Of a stretch of DNA of 64,000 nucleotides, positions 1 through 12,600 are shown in pieces (the stretch's first letter is position 1; the number at the start of each line of letters is the position of its first letter). Below the pieces are notes generated by a model. That model saw only the letters and a program-made list of their open reading frames with translations, ran no database searches and had not been told where the DNA came from. The DNA lies in assembly GCF_964204865.1 (NCBI RefSeq), contig NC_135250.1, forward strand, positions 31,859,395-31,923,394. The letters are read 5' to 3'. The position numbers and the translations under genes are program-made. The stretch is from Styela clava. Taxonomy: Eukaryota > Chordata > Ascidiacea > Stolidobranchia > Styelidae.

Positions 1-340
1 ACGCTTTTACTACAAGAAATCTGTGCTACGATCTGTCCTATATTCTCTACATTTTCGACAATGAACAATGACTTCTGCATGACGTAACAATTGAATCGAA
101 TCAGCTGTTAGCGAGCGGATGAATATTAGTTATTACTGCTCGACCTTGCGTTGAGTTGGGCAGCCTTTCCACAGCCCTGTTTAGTTATTATTAGTTAAGT
201 TATGCTAAGACGTTGTTGAAAAATGTATAAGTAAGTTATTAAACACTTGTAGATCCTTACAACGGATATGGGCCGTGAGACGAAGCCTTGAAAACGCCCA
301 GAAAATGAGTTTCGTAGCGCACATCTGGTAACTGAATAAA
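1..340 (+). repeat. Left arm of a large inverted repeat
   Basis: Pieces of this stretch read as the reverse complement of the 2330-2765 stretch. Bases 1-55 match the complement of about 2570-2625, 60-255 match about 2335-2545, and 270-340 match about 2700-2765. Identity looks roughly 80 percent with small indels, and the piece order is not simple. The arm probably continues left of the window. It looks like the long inverted terminus of a DNA transposon, internally rearranged. Confidence 0.6.
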
Positions 341-589
341 TTCTTCAGTTTAGTGTGAAAATGAACATACTGAACGCATTACAGCTTGTTCCACAATCCT
401 GATGCGAAATTGAATATAAGAGGTTCCCGGAAATTCAATAACCATAAGTTCACAACACATTCATAAGAACTATGCAATTCGAGAGCCCTACAGCACACTA
501 ACACAAATGTATTCCTGTAATGTTTTGCCTGACCAAAATCGGACTTCCTCAGTCAATCATAATTTATTAGGTAGATTATGAAAAATATG

Positions 590-700
590 GCATACGTGTA
601 ACCAACAACAAAAAATACTTTAATTGTGTGACAGGAGTGGCGAGTGACCTCGAAAGCAGGGACACGAACAACGCTGATTCACATTGGCGAATAAATTTTA
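590..700 (-). mobile_element. LINE 3' end fragment, degenerate
   Basis: The stretch with GTGTGACAGGAGTGGCGAGT resembles the one at about 53950-54015 and, in the opposite orientation, 3720-3780. It is taken as a short relic of the same LINE 3' untranslated region. Assignment is by local similarity only. Confidence 0.35.
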
Positions 701-710
701 TGTAATAACC

Positions 711-1945
711 ACAAGCAGTTTACAACAAGAAGAGCATAAAAAGCTACATCCATTTTATAGAAGCTATCAAACGGATTTATTTTTAAGCAATGAAGTCACA
801 AATAACATCGTGAGCACGAAAACACAAATAAATCAGTTATTTCTCACTTAGAAATTTACCAGAAAAGTCAAGAAAATTGTATAATATGTACATAACATAG
901 TGAACAGAAATATTACAATTAGTCTTTTTTTAGTTTATGTGGTTATGTATTTGAACAAAGGCAATATTATTTCTAGGAACAGGACTACGACACTAACAAA
1001 TGTTTGAAAAAAAAAAACAAATAAATGATACCTATTAAAAATCAACTGCAATATCTAATTCACTTTCTTCTGAATTGTTTTCGAAATCCACTATCTTGAA
1101 AATCGACTTTTCCTCTATAAGTGTACTGTGATTTTGCAGTCAATACAAAAATCTGTGCAATTTAAGTTGATTTTGGCACACTTGCATAAATTATTTTGAC
1201 TATTTTTTTTACACTTGCGTTTGCCAACTCAAGAACTGATTTGAGGGCCACATGCTTCTTCAGTGAATCATTGTTGGATATAATCCCTATGTTTGCCAGT
1301 GTTAAATAGACGTGCCTTGGTATCATTTACATTCTTCATATCCTCTTCATACAGTGAACAAACAAATTCCTCAGCTTTATTTATTAATGCCTCGTTAACC
1401 TCAAAAGATCTTCATAGTTGAGAAAGAAATGAATTGAAAACCTCAATGAAGTCTCCAACATGAGTTTGATGGGCAGTTCCAATTGCAGAAAGGTGCTAAA
1501 GTATTTCAATATGAATAGCCCATCTAAGCTGTTTGCAACTATTATGATTCTCATATACCTTTACGCTTCAAGACTTCTTGTTTAATTTATTTTATAGCAG
1601 CAGGGATTAGAGCCTGCATTAGGTCGGATTGGTGGAACATTGCCGTCTTCTTTTGTAGTACAGTATCTAAAATGAGGAAGAAAATCATATTTGGAACAGC
1701 ATGAGTGTAAAAATACCACTAAATACTAACTAATACCTTGAATACATAATGCATTTTATCTGATGTACTCAATGAGCGTATGTACTACAGTCCAGCAGTG
1801 TTTGCATACCATTACTAGACTATATCTACACTAAATTTTGATATATCACAGACTGAAATGCCCTATGACAGTATGAGTATGGACTATAGGCCTAGACTAT
1901 ATTTTAAAACATCAACTGTCTGTCTACAACTCGATTTCTCACCTC
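711..1945. repeat. Direct repeat unit, copy 1 (transposon-derived)
   Basis: The unit recurs at 2766-4792 in the same orientation with roughly 95 percent similarity by eye. Copy 2 differs by a 743-base insertion at 3154-3896. On the minus strand both copies contain pieces of a Cys-rich transposon protein. In copy 1 that reading frame is broken by indels and stops around 1100-1300, so it encodes nothing intact. Confidence 0.75.
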
Positions 1946-2329
1946 TCAATCGTTTCCAATGCTACTTTCTTTCCACTCCGGCATAACTTACCGTATCATT
2001 GCTTCCCAGGTTCTTGTCGATTCTATGAATTTAGATTTAGACCAACTGACATTAGTAAAATTGATTATTTTCTTCTCTTTCACACAACCGTGCATTACAG
2101 AAACAGCCATTAATTTCTATTTCCAAATATGCTGTGGCCTATATAGTAGTATAAGTCTGCTGAATAGTCAAGAAGAGTCTTAGTCATTAAATTAATCATA
2201 AACATTTCATGCAAGCCAGAAAATATCGTTGTTTGTGACATATCATTCTAGGTCTAGCCTTCCTTGGAATTACCGCACCGTACCTATTCAACAACGTCTT
2301 ATGAGCTAGTGCTCAACTAAAATTGCTAT

Positions 2330-2765
2330 TTATGGTAAGGATATACAAGTGTTTAATATCTTACTTATACTTTTCAACACCTCCTTAGAATAACTGAACT
2401 AATAATAACGGAAAAAAAAAAAACTATGGAAAGGCTACTCAACGCAAAAGTAAGCAGTAGTAGTACATCTGATATTCATCCGACCACTGGGGATTCACCT
2501 ACAGCTGACTAATTCGATTGTTACGTCATGCAGATGTCTGCGTTCATTGGCCCATGATACCGAAAAAGCAGAGAAAGTAGGACAGATGGTAACACATATT
2601 TATTGTAGTAAAAGTGTATTTTCTGTAAAACGTGCAACTTTTGTAAGTGGGAACAAGGCAATATTTGTTACTAAATTTTTAAGGAACATTTTAAAATCAT
2701 TTTCTGGTAGTTACCTTATGTGCGCTACGAAACTGAAAGATAAATGGCCTCGGCTCGCGGCCTAA
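2330..2765 (-). repeat. Right arm of the large inverted repeat
   Basis: It is the reverse-complement partner of 1-340 and ends immediately before the second direct repeat unit at 2766. With the left arm it brackets copy 1 of the repeated unit, suggesting that arms and unit belong to one element about 2.7 kb long. Confidence 0.55.
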
Positions 2766-3153
2766 CAAGCAGTTTACAACAAGAACAGCATAAAAAGCTA
2801 CATTCATTTTATAGAAGCTATCAAACGTATTTATTTTTAAGCAATGAAGTCACAAATTAACATCGTGAGCACGTAAACACAAATAAATCAGTTATTTCTC
2901 ACTTAGAAATTTACCGGAAAAGTCAAGAAAATTAAATGAATGTACAATATGTACATAACATAGTGAACAGAAATATTACAATTAGTCTTTTTTTAGTTTA
3001 TGTGGTTAAGTATTTGAAAAAAGGCAATATTATTTCTAGAAACAGGACTACGACACTAGCAAATGTCAGAAAAACAAATAAATGATACTTATTGAATCAA
3101 CTGCAATATCTAATTCACTTTCTTCTGAATTGTTTTCGAAATCCACTATCTCG

Positions 3154-3896
3154 AATCTGTAGAGCCAATAATTTACTAGCAATCGCTTTAACAGAAAATA
3201 GCCACAAATTCAACCCTAGCAGCAAACTCCCGTTGCTGGGTACGCCATCTTGGTGTAGACTGAACGCTGAGTCATAACGCTATTTCGCTGTGCTCCGTAC
3301 TCAACGAGGCATAACCATTTTATAGATGTCGCTGTTGCGTCGGTCATGACATTCCGTGGTGTATTTTCGATTTGTTGATGTTTTTTATCTGTCTTGTGTT
3401 TTATTTAAAAGTAATCTTTTTTTATTCCAAAGTCATTGTGGCATTCCGTGGTTTATTTCGCATGTTTTGCCGTTCTTTTTCTTGTATGATTATAGCCTAT
3501 TTCATGTTTGTTAATCATTCCACGGGGATTGTGACATCCCGTAGTTACTCAGGTTTTTTTCTTGTTGTTTTTCATTTTTCGAATGATTGTGTCCAATTAA
3601 GCCAATGTGTAATATTGAGTTCTATTTATTTTTTTGTCTTTTTGTATGATCGTGTTAATTTATTAAGTTAATGTGTAATATTGAGTGTCCCGTTTCTTAT
3701 ATTTGCTGCTTAATTTCAGCTACAAGGTGTCGCTGACTAGATGACTCTATGAGTCTTTTCGCGACTCCGCGTCAACTGCAACAAGCCGATATCCATTTGA
3801 CATTTTGTTACATTATATTATTTATTCATTTTTCATATCGCGCATTGTTTTTTTTGCATGACGAAAATAAATATCTGAATCTGAATCTGAATCTGA
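3154..3896 (+). mobile_element. 5'-truncated LINE 3' end with CTGAAT tail
   Basis: This segment is absent from the parallel copy at 711-1945, so it is an insertion. It ends in an AATAAA-containing stretch followed by a short CTGAAT repeat, the layout of a 5'-truncated non-LTR retrotransposon with a microsatellite tail. Its last 170 bases resemble other LINE 3' fragments here (GTCGCTG and CGCGACTCC motifs). The 99-codon open frame at 3372-3671 inside it has no recognisable protein character. Confidence 0.6.
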
Positions 3897-4450
3897 ATCG
3901 AAAATCGACTTTTCCTCTATAAGTGTACTGTGATTTTTGCAGTCAATACAAAAACAAAAATCTGTGCAATTTGAGTTGATTTTGGCACACTTGCATAAAT
4001 TAATTTGACTATTTTTCTTACACTTGCAGTTTGCCAACTCAAGAACTGATTTGAGGGCCACATGCTTCTTCAGTGAATCATTGTTGGGTGGAGAGAGTAT
4101 AGAGAGAGTTATGTTTGCCAGTGTTAAATAGACGTGCCCTGGTATCATTTACCTTCTTCATATCCTCTTCATACAGTGAACAAACAAATTCCTCAGCTTT
4201 ATTTATTAATGCCTCGTTAACCTCAAAAGATCTTCATAGTTGAGAAAGAAATGAATTGAAAACCTCAATGAAGTCTCCAACATGAGTTTGATGGGCAGTT
4301 CCAATTGCAGAAAAGTGCTTAAGTATTTCAATATGAATAGCCCATCTAAGCTGTTTGCAACTATTATGATTCTCATATACCTTTACGCTTCAAGACTTCT
4401 TGTTTAATCCATTTTATAGCACTGATAGCAGCAGGGATTAGAGCCTGCGT
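3897..4450 (-). pseudogene. Cys-rich (CXC-like) transposon protein remnant
   Basis: Minus-strand frames here encode a helical stretch including HQTHVGDFIEVFNSFLSQL, then a segment around RARLFNTGKH, then a Cys-rich tail with C-K-C-K, C-K-C and C-F-C-I-D-C spacing near 3920-4025. The order resembles uncharacterised transposon proteins ending in a tesmin/TSO1-like Cys cluster; that similarity is from memory and untested. A stop after the first segment and a frameshift in a TCTC run near 4095 break the frame, and the LINE insertion at 3896 removes its natural end. It is a dead copy, not a functional gene. Confidence 0.45.
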
Positions 4451-4792
4451 TAGGTCGGATTGGGCGAACATTGCCGTTTTCTTTTGTAGTACAGTATCTA
4501 AAATGAGGAAGAAAATCATATTTGGAACAGCATGAGTGTAATAATACCACTAAATACCAACTAATACCTTGGATACATAATGCATATTATCTGATGTACT
4601 CAATGAGCGTATATATGCTCATTGCATGTACTACAGTCCAGCAGTGTTTGCATACCAGTGCTAGACTATATCTACACTAAATTTTGATATATCACAGTCT
4701 GAAATGCCCTATGACAGTATGAGTATGGACTATAGACTATATTTTAAAACATCAACTGTCTGTCTACAACTTGATTTCTCACCCTCTCACAT

Positions 4793-5343
4793 ACACTTTA
4801 ATGTTGGAAAAATTTTGGTGATTTGATGATTATTCGGCTATCACTATAAAACAAGTAAAAAATGATAAATAACTAATATAATATAAGGTAGCAAAAAGAA
4901 TGCAAAGGAACCAATGTTCACTCATATTCTACCCGAAATTTCATCCATTTATGCATACTGTACGTACGAAGCGCATTTTCTCTATGGTTGTAAATCAAAC
5001 TATTGATCACCTTGCTCGAATATCGGCGTGAAAAAAGTTTCGTAGCAACTCCCTCAATTTAACCTAAAGAAAATCAAAACTCTTGCTGATTGGTGAATGT
5101 TACGGATATAAACCAGGAAAACAACACGGTTATTATCTTTTTGCAGGGAAGGTCACACTTCAGCGATCTGAAATTTGCGGCGTTTCCGAAACTTCTTATT
5201 GCGACGTGGCCTTTGATGAGGTGTTTTGGTAAGTTTTGTGTTTTTTTAGTGATTTTCATAATTTTTTTTATTTATTTTGTTGGATTGATATTATTGAAAT
5301 AAGCGACATGGATATTAAAAAGATAAAAAAAATTCGTACCAAG
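4793..5343. other. AT-rich spacer, no gene recognised
   Basis: No repeat family or convincing coding frame was recognised. The open frame at about 5090-5302 covers a GC-richer patch ending in GTAAGTTTT near 5230, which could be the donor of a non-coding first exon of the downstream coiled-coil gene. There is nothing else to support that. Confidence 0.3.
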
Positions 5344-5560
5344 TTATAATGCAACTGGAAGTGAGCCAAGCGACATTACAGCATTACCGGTACCGGTATG
5401 ATATTTTTCCGGGTAGAAGGAAAGTACGGTAATATACGGTAACGGCATAAGGCGAATCACTGCCTCCTGTCCGGTTACCTGTCCATTGGTGTTGGATATA
5501 GGATAAGTTAGCCAGTCAGGAAAATGAAGTCCTCGGTGGGCCGGATTATTACAAAAAATA
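5344..5560 (-). mobile_element. tRNA-derived SINE, degenerate tail half
   Basis: CCTGTCCGGTTACCTGTCCA and the following GATAAGTTAGCCAGT block match the tail half of the window's common SINE. The tRNA-like head is absent. Confidence 0.5.
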
Positions 5561-5889
5561 CTTTGATGTCCAATCTTTGTCAAATGCTCGACACTCTGTC
5601 AACTTTATGTTTCTTGGGATATTTCATGGTTAATAAAACTTAATATAAAATCGCATTTCTAAAATCTATTTATATAGAATCTAAATATATAGAATCTAAA
5701 TATAACTGATAACAGTAGTGGGAATGTTCACAACACTCTCTGCTTTGACCTTATATTGTTTAACAAGTGTGCTAACGCAATTGTTTGTTCACTAAGGCAA
5801 TTGTTTATTTCACCAGCTCGCACTGACAGTGTGGTGAGAGTAGAGCGTTCGAAACTTTCAGGAATGATGCGTTGGACCACATTACAGAG

Positions 5890-5964
5890 TGTGGTTGGAC
5901 ACGGTCATCGGGCCGCTCCAAATCTTGTGGTGGCCGCGCCGTATGTTGCCCACCCTTTGGCTGG
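5890..5964 (-). mobile_element. hAT-type MITE end fragment
   Basis: On the minus strand this reads AAGGGTGGGCAACATACGG followed by GC-rich sequence, typical of hAT MITE termini. A full SINE begins directly after it, so the SINE probably inserted into or beside it. Confidence 0.35.
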
Positions 5965-6300
5965 GCGGTGTGGCACATCTTGCTAAGAGTTAGGAATACG
6001 CTCACCACCGCATCTCTGATTACCCTTCGTGGGATCGCAGGTTCGAATCCCATGCGGGGATGATCATGTGCGAGAGGATTGCTGGACTCCTCGCCGCCGT
6101 AGTGTGGTTTACGTAACTGCTGGTCGGTTACGGCTTTCTCCACCATCAAGTCCATGCCTCTGAGAACAAATAACTGGCTAACTAATCCCATACCCGACTT
6201 GGAACCGGACAAGAGGTCATCGTTCGCCATATGATTAAGCCGTGTTATCGGCTTTCTTCTCCCCCAGGATAAATATGTAAATCCATTCCTATCCCCAGCG
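5965..6300 (+). mobile_element. tRNA-derived SINE, near full length
   Basis: The head carries a tRNA-like internal promoter: a TGGCACATCTTGCTAAG A-box-like segment near 5970 and a perfect GGTTCGAATCC B box at 6040-6050. The body reads ACTGCTGGTCGGTTACGG, and the end reads GGATAAATATGTAAATCC near 6265-6285. The A/B arrangement resembles a Leu or Ser tRNA head. This is the best reference copy in the window. A reversed head fragment follows at about 6335-6395. Confidence 0.75.
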
Positions 6301-6562
6301 CTATCTCGTACAGGGTATTCAGAGGTGAGATGGCTGGCGTATTCCTAACGCTCAGCACAATGCTACAATGCACCACACAATCGAGCCCATGGCTGTATGA
6401 CAGCTAACCCAGTAATGTCTGTACAGAACCTTGTACAGAGTGGAACTCATATAAAAAAATAAATAAAAATTCCATTCCTTATTTCAGTATTGTGATAATG
6501 TCTGAAAGGCATGATACATTCCCAACCTCACTAACTCAAAAATTTCATTTTTTTTTTTTTTC

Positions 6563-6564
6563 AG
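6563..6564 (+). other. 3' splice acceptor 50 bases before the CKAP4-like start
   Basis: A run of about 15 T residues ends in CAG at 6562-6564. It must receive either a spliced leader or an upstream non-coding exon. Confidence 0.6.
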
Positions 6565-6614
6565 AAAGTTTGTATTATATGATAGTCGTAGTAGGATAAT
6601 TTCAAAGCATAAGA

Positions 6615-9600
6615 ATGGCAAAGTCTGCAAATAAGGATGGAGTACGACAAAGAAAAAAGAATGAAAATGGGGAAGGAGATGCAAAAGCTGCTCCAAAGGT
6701 AAAAAGATCTGAAATAGAAAATGTTTTGCAGGATTTTATTGTTGTGGTGATAAATTGCCTTTTATTGAGTCATACATGACCCCTTATCCCACCCAAAGTT
6801 TAGTCGTTTTACTGTAGTTCATAGGAACACTTTTTATGGCCTTTGGCCTTTCATATCATCATATAAACAAGCTTCCTTACTTTTATTGAGTCGAAGCATC
6901 ATGAGCTTGAAGCTCTATTAGAGACTATTCGATCATTTTCATTTTGCCACTTATATTCTATCCCAAAAGGTGAGATTGCCCATGTACTCAAATCTCATGT
7001 TTCAAAGTTATGGGGGCTTTCCATCATTCAGTCTAATATTATTACAATGCCTCTGGAGTACTATTGTATCTTGTGTTTATCATTTTAGGAATTTCTTGAA
7101 TTTCTGTCATATATAGTGTATGGATCTTTTCCAGTCACCCCCCACTAATATATGACCCGCATTATCCAGTTAGGGAAGGATGAAAATACAAATTTCAAAT
7201 CATTCACAATTGAATTTGTGGCTGGGTAACTGGAAATGTCTAAAATTTCATCTATCTTAATAACTTTCAGACGACATCAAAACCTCAACAACAGCAATCT
7301 TCTGGCGGAATGACATGCTTAAATTGGTTTGTCGTACTTTTCTTCATAATTGCTGCCAGTGGAGGAGCATCTTTCTTTGTTTATAATGAGGTGAGAAAGG
7401 ATAGGATTTACATATTTATTTCGGCGGAGGGAAAAGCCGATAACACGGCTTAACAATATGGCGAACTACGGCCTCTTGTTCGGTTACCATGTGCATGTCG
7501 GGTTTGGGATTAGTTAGCTAGTTATTTGTTTTCGGAAGCATGGACTTGATGGTGGAGAAAGCCGTAACAAACCAGCGGTTACGTGACCCACCCTACAGCA
7601 GTGAGGAGTCCAGCAATCCTCTTGCACATGATCATTCCTGCATGGGATCCGCACGATAGCGAGCGTCTTCCTATCACTAACCACGATGCGCCACAGTGCT
7701 GTCTGGGTGAAAAAAAATTAGTCAAAAATTGAGTCTTTCAAAAAATCGTGAAATTGTTTGACTCAACCATGTTGGCGTCATTCGTTAATAAATATCTCAG
7801 ATTTCTACCTATACAGTCCACCTCACTCAGGGTGTAATAAATTGAATAGCCCTAGCCAATGTCGAACCGGGAAGATTCTGTTTCTTCCAGATAATACCAT
7901 CTGCTTATACATATTTTCTTTGCAACTAATGGACCAATCGATCTTAAATTTTCAAAGCTTTTAAATGGAAGTAGAAGGCTACTTATTTTTTCAAATTTAT
8001 CTGAAGAGCACTATAGAACCTGTTATTTAACCCAAACTTTTGCAAAACAATTCATGTGAACACTTTTATGTAATGTGACCTTTTTTGCCATATATTTGTG
8101 CATTGCTCTCTTGTTTTTTGCATCACTTTTAAACTTGTATCTAAAGATGGTTGGAACCACTAGTAGGCAAATATTTCCCTTTTTTAAATTCCCCAAAGTT
8201 ATATGGGACCAAATATTCTACCAAAAATTTTGGCGTTTCAATTTATTCCATGGGAACACTTAATATGACATCTGACTTTAATATTTTTATATTTGATCAT
8301 TGCTTTCTTATTCTCAGATGACTTTGACAAATCGTGCTCTACTAAAAGAACTCAATCAATTACGATCAGAATCTTCAGCTGTTGGGGAGTTCAAAGGTCA
8401 AATCAAAGTGATCATGTTAAAACTGGAAACCATGGAGCAGTTACAGGAAGAAATAACAAATTTGAATAACAAAGTAAGTCTAGGTTAATATAATTCTTCA
8501 TAGTCTCTTCAGTGGTTCCCGATAAATTATCTTAGAATACTGACGTAAGTATTTGAACAAAACATGGCTGAAATTGAGTGATTTGCTATTCGAAATAACT
8601 CCCTAGTATTCATAACATGGAATAGTATATATACAGTGATACCATAGCTTAGTTGATACTTTAACAATTAGTCGGTCGACCAAAAGATTCTAGTCCAAAA
8701 TGCACCGATTCAGAACAAATTATGTTTGATTACAGAGGTATCACTGTATACAATTTTCATGAAATCATACACAGTTGAAGATGAAATAGATTTAGTTCGA
8801 TTAATTTGCGTAAATGAACATTTGGGAGAGAACAAAACCTAATAATTAGTTTAAAAAATATTAAACGCGTTCACCCAGCGAAAACAAACTCAAAGCAAAT
8901 AAATATAGACTGTGAGTTAACATTCAGGCACTTCAAAATCAGATAATAGGCAATTTACTCTCAAACAAAACAGCAGCAGGGTTCAAATTAAACATAAAAT
9001 TGTCTTTTCTTTAGGAAGCCTCAAGGGGTTCTACTGTTAATCATCTTACACTTCAAATGAAGAATTCACAAACTGGGTTTGCAGATTTGGCATCTCAGGT
9101 TGAAGATTCTTCTAGCAAGATTGAAAGTTTGGAGGTTGAGGTGGAAGCTCTTAAATCTATGGTAAGTGGGTGTATATATTGTGGTGTATTCATGCCTTCA
9201 CTCTAGACAAGGCTCAATAGAAGTGATTGATAGAGGGTCAAAAGTCAAAATTAGAGTGGAAAGATATTTGCGGGCGGCCGTTGTATGAAATCCTAATATT
9301 GTTACGTATAATTAAATTGTTATGAATATACATGTGCTTGAACTGTGATAATGACGTAACAATTGGCGCTATCTAAAACACAAAAAGGTAAAAACATATA
9401 AAGTGGTAAACTTTTTCACTTAAGGGGTAGAGATTATTAAATCATTATGTGGGCCCGCAATTGACTCAGAGTTTGAGAAATATTGCTTTATAGAAACAAT
9501 CGCCAGTGGCTTCTATGCCCACACCCTATACTTTTAACAAGTAGTTTACAGTGGATTACACTTGTTAATGATCGGTTGAATCAAGGCTTCCCATCGTTAC

Positions 9601-12600
9601 TAGAAGTGTTGGGGCAGCTCATTGACCCGAATCAAGTCTGACTAGAGCAGTGGTTGTAAAACTTTGAGCCAATCGTGGGATGTCAGACATTTTATATTAG
9701 GCCTCCAATCAATTTCAAGTACACAAAAAGCCTGAGTCATTGACTCATGGTTCAAAACTTTCGAACTCTCTAAGTTTTGGGACTTTCATCCAACACATTG
9801 AGACATAATTCACTGATTGACCAGACTTCTGACTTTGATGACCAGCGACTCAGGTTCAGAAACGTCTAATCAATACAGGCTATATGTCTGTTTCTTGGTT
9901 TGGAAAAATCAACCAATCATTCGTTTTAGGCGCATGAATTTGACTTGTTTTGATTTCTTTTTTTATCAGAAATCTACTCAAAGTGAAAGTGCAGAACTAA
10001 AGAAACTGGATGATCTTATCAAAGTATCGAACACTAATATTGCTTATCTATCAGACGAGGCGATAAGGCTTGATAAGAGATTACGAGATTACTTCGAACA
10101 AGTAAGTTTTGATTGGTTTGTAATTTTCCATCATAAACGACTCACTGAGAAATGCGATAGGATATTCATATTTATCTGGATTGAGGGAAACAGATAAGAT
10201 AACTGATCGGACTGAGGGCTGTGCGCTGACGAACCCACGGCTTGTCTGATGGTCGGCACATCAGCATGTTCATGGATTTGGTTCTTCCGGTTCCGGTTAT
10301 GATGTGTTTTGCAGGTTCAACACCTGTAAAGGACTATTGAATGAAAAAGGACTGCTGGACTCATCACTATTGTAGGGTGGTTCGCGTAATTACTGGTCGG
10401 TTAGGCATTAAGTTCTTGCATCTGAAACAAATAACTGAATAACTATTCTTCCATGGACCAGTAAATGGACATGGGTCACAATTAGGGCTGGGCATTTTCG
10501 AATACCTTGTGATTTCAGAATCGAATCGAATAATATATTTCTCGAATCGAATCGAATTTGAATACTTGAAAATATATAATTGTAAGCGATTTTATTATAG
10601 TAATTGGTCCTCTCAACAAATGAATTACTGAAGACATAGAATAAATCACCCAGATAGATTACTGAGCGCTCACACAGAATAACAAACACGTTTTATCAGT
10701 AACTCACTACAGAAAATAGTCATATGTTAGAATTTCGTTGAAAAAATATGACTCCAATGAAAATAAAATTGGGGAATTCACCTCGACCATTGGCGGAAAG
10801 ATGAAAACAAGATGGCGGCGATTCGAAATTTAGCTCTGAACCGATTCGAATAATTTACTATTCGATTCGAATATTCGATTCAAAATGCCCAGCCCTAGTC
10901 ACAATATGCCTAAACCATCGGTCCCAACCGTCCCAACAGAAACTTTTTGAGTTGGGCTTTGTACCTGTTAATAATTGCTAGAGTTGTTGAATTAGTAGAA
11001 CTTTGATTGTAGTAGCAATGAATTAGGATATTGTTTTTGTTGTAGAGTTCTAGTTTTCATTCTAATTATTATTAAAGTAAAATTGTCCATTTTTGCGGAA
11101 AGGCTATGTTATTTTCTTGTAGGTTTTTTTTTGCATAAAATCGTCAATGGACCACACAATTTTTGTGTATTGAAATGGGCCACGAAAAAGAAAATGTTGA
11201 GAACTATTGGCCCTAATCAATTTAGTTTTACTACCCTCCTCAAGGATAATCATGAAAAAATTCTTTCATTTTGTTTTTTCTTCCCGAAATAAAAAATTCT
11301 CTTCATTTTTCAGACAAACTCAATCCAGAAAGAAGTCATCAACCTGACGGCAGATAAATTAGCGATGGGTTCTGCTATTGAATCAATCAAAACCACAGTC
11401 GTTAATATTCGAGAAAATTTAGAGAAATTGGAGAGTCAAGGTCCAGTGAGCACACAAGAGGGCGACACAGCAACAATAGAAGCAACGGTGAGTTAGCGCT
11501 GTAGAAACAGATTAGTAAAATATAATTTTTCAAATTTTCCTTATTTTAGTTCTATTACGGGGACTAGGTAAGTGACACTCATAGTATTTGTTCCTGTAAC
11601 CCTAACCTGGTACACATACTACGTTCCGGTGTCCACCATCTTAGTTCACATATTTCGGGAGTACTTGAAATTCTACTCAAGAACAGTATGATTGTTATGA
11701 AGCTTTTTACATATTCACACTGTGTTTGCAGGCACTGCTAAATGAGGTGGTACCACTATCAGTCCGCCATAGCTAACTTAATTTAATTACCCCATTGGTG
11801 AGTTAATGGACATAGAATCTCAAATTATGGCAACTATTTGTTTAACACATTATATATCGTTTTTCCAAAGGCAAAAGCTTCGTAATACAATACAATTTAT
11901 AGACAAATAATAATTTATTGATTATGAGTTGGGTTACCAGAGACTAACTCCCAATCCTTCATTTTTGTGTTAGTTGATCTGTATGCCTATAACGCAAGGA
12001 TGCTGTAGCAGGAATAAACATGTCTATACTCTTCAATTCAAGAGTCCTACTGCACACTAACAATTACAACGCACTAATGTATTTATGTAACGTTTTGTCT
12101 GTTTTTGTCGAAATATATGCTTCTACAAATTAGCCCTCCAACACCTAAACTGCATCCTACTCTACTAACGCATATTATTTTTTTAGCTTAAAGAACTTGA
12201 CACCAGAACTACTGCTGAGATTGCAAAGCTGTCAAGACAAGTGTCGGTAAGTCAGTCTCGACTTCTTAATGAGATGTTTTTCTTAAACATGGAAAATTTG
12301 ACCCAGAAAACTTTCTAGAAAAGTTTTTCAAACTCATAGAAATTAGAAATTTAATTCTCTTGAGTTGGGGGCAGAATTGCAGACTTCTCCTAATGATGAT
12401 AAATATCTAAGTCAAACTTTCCGACTGAACTTGAAAGGCATTAAGCATTCTGAACAGACAATTACTTGACGAGTGCTTGCATATGCCAAAGTTTTTGCTT
12501 TCAAAAACAGTTTTCTTTAAGAGTTTAAAGTTGAAATTTCCTCCATCATATTCATATTGTCAGGAGCTAGAGTCAATAATATATTGCCAACCAGGAGTTT

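Larger units (their letters stand above)
2766..4792. repeat. Direct repeat unit, copy 2, interrupted by a LINE
   Basis: Second copy of the 711-1945 unit. Similarity is lost at about 3153 and resumes at 3897; the gap is a LINE 3' fragment. The copy ends at about 4792, where the flanks of the two copies diverge. Confidence 0.75.

Noticed and set aside
3372-3671. 99-codon frame rich in Phe and Val
   Set aside because: It lies in a LINE 3' fragment, has low-complexity composition and no homology I recognise.
5967-6060. Functional tRNA gene, because of a perfect GGTTCGAATCC B box
   Set aside because: The sequence does not form an obvious acceptor stem, and the same block continues into a SINE body repeated across the window. 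It is a SINE head.
5805-6230. 141-codon minus-strand frame
   Set aside because: It is a chance frame through the SINE and adjoining MITE fragment; pieces of it recur in other SINE copies in different frames.
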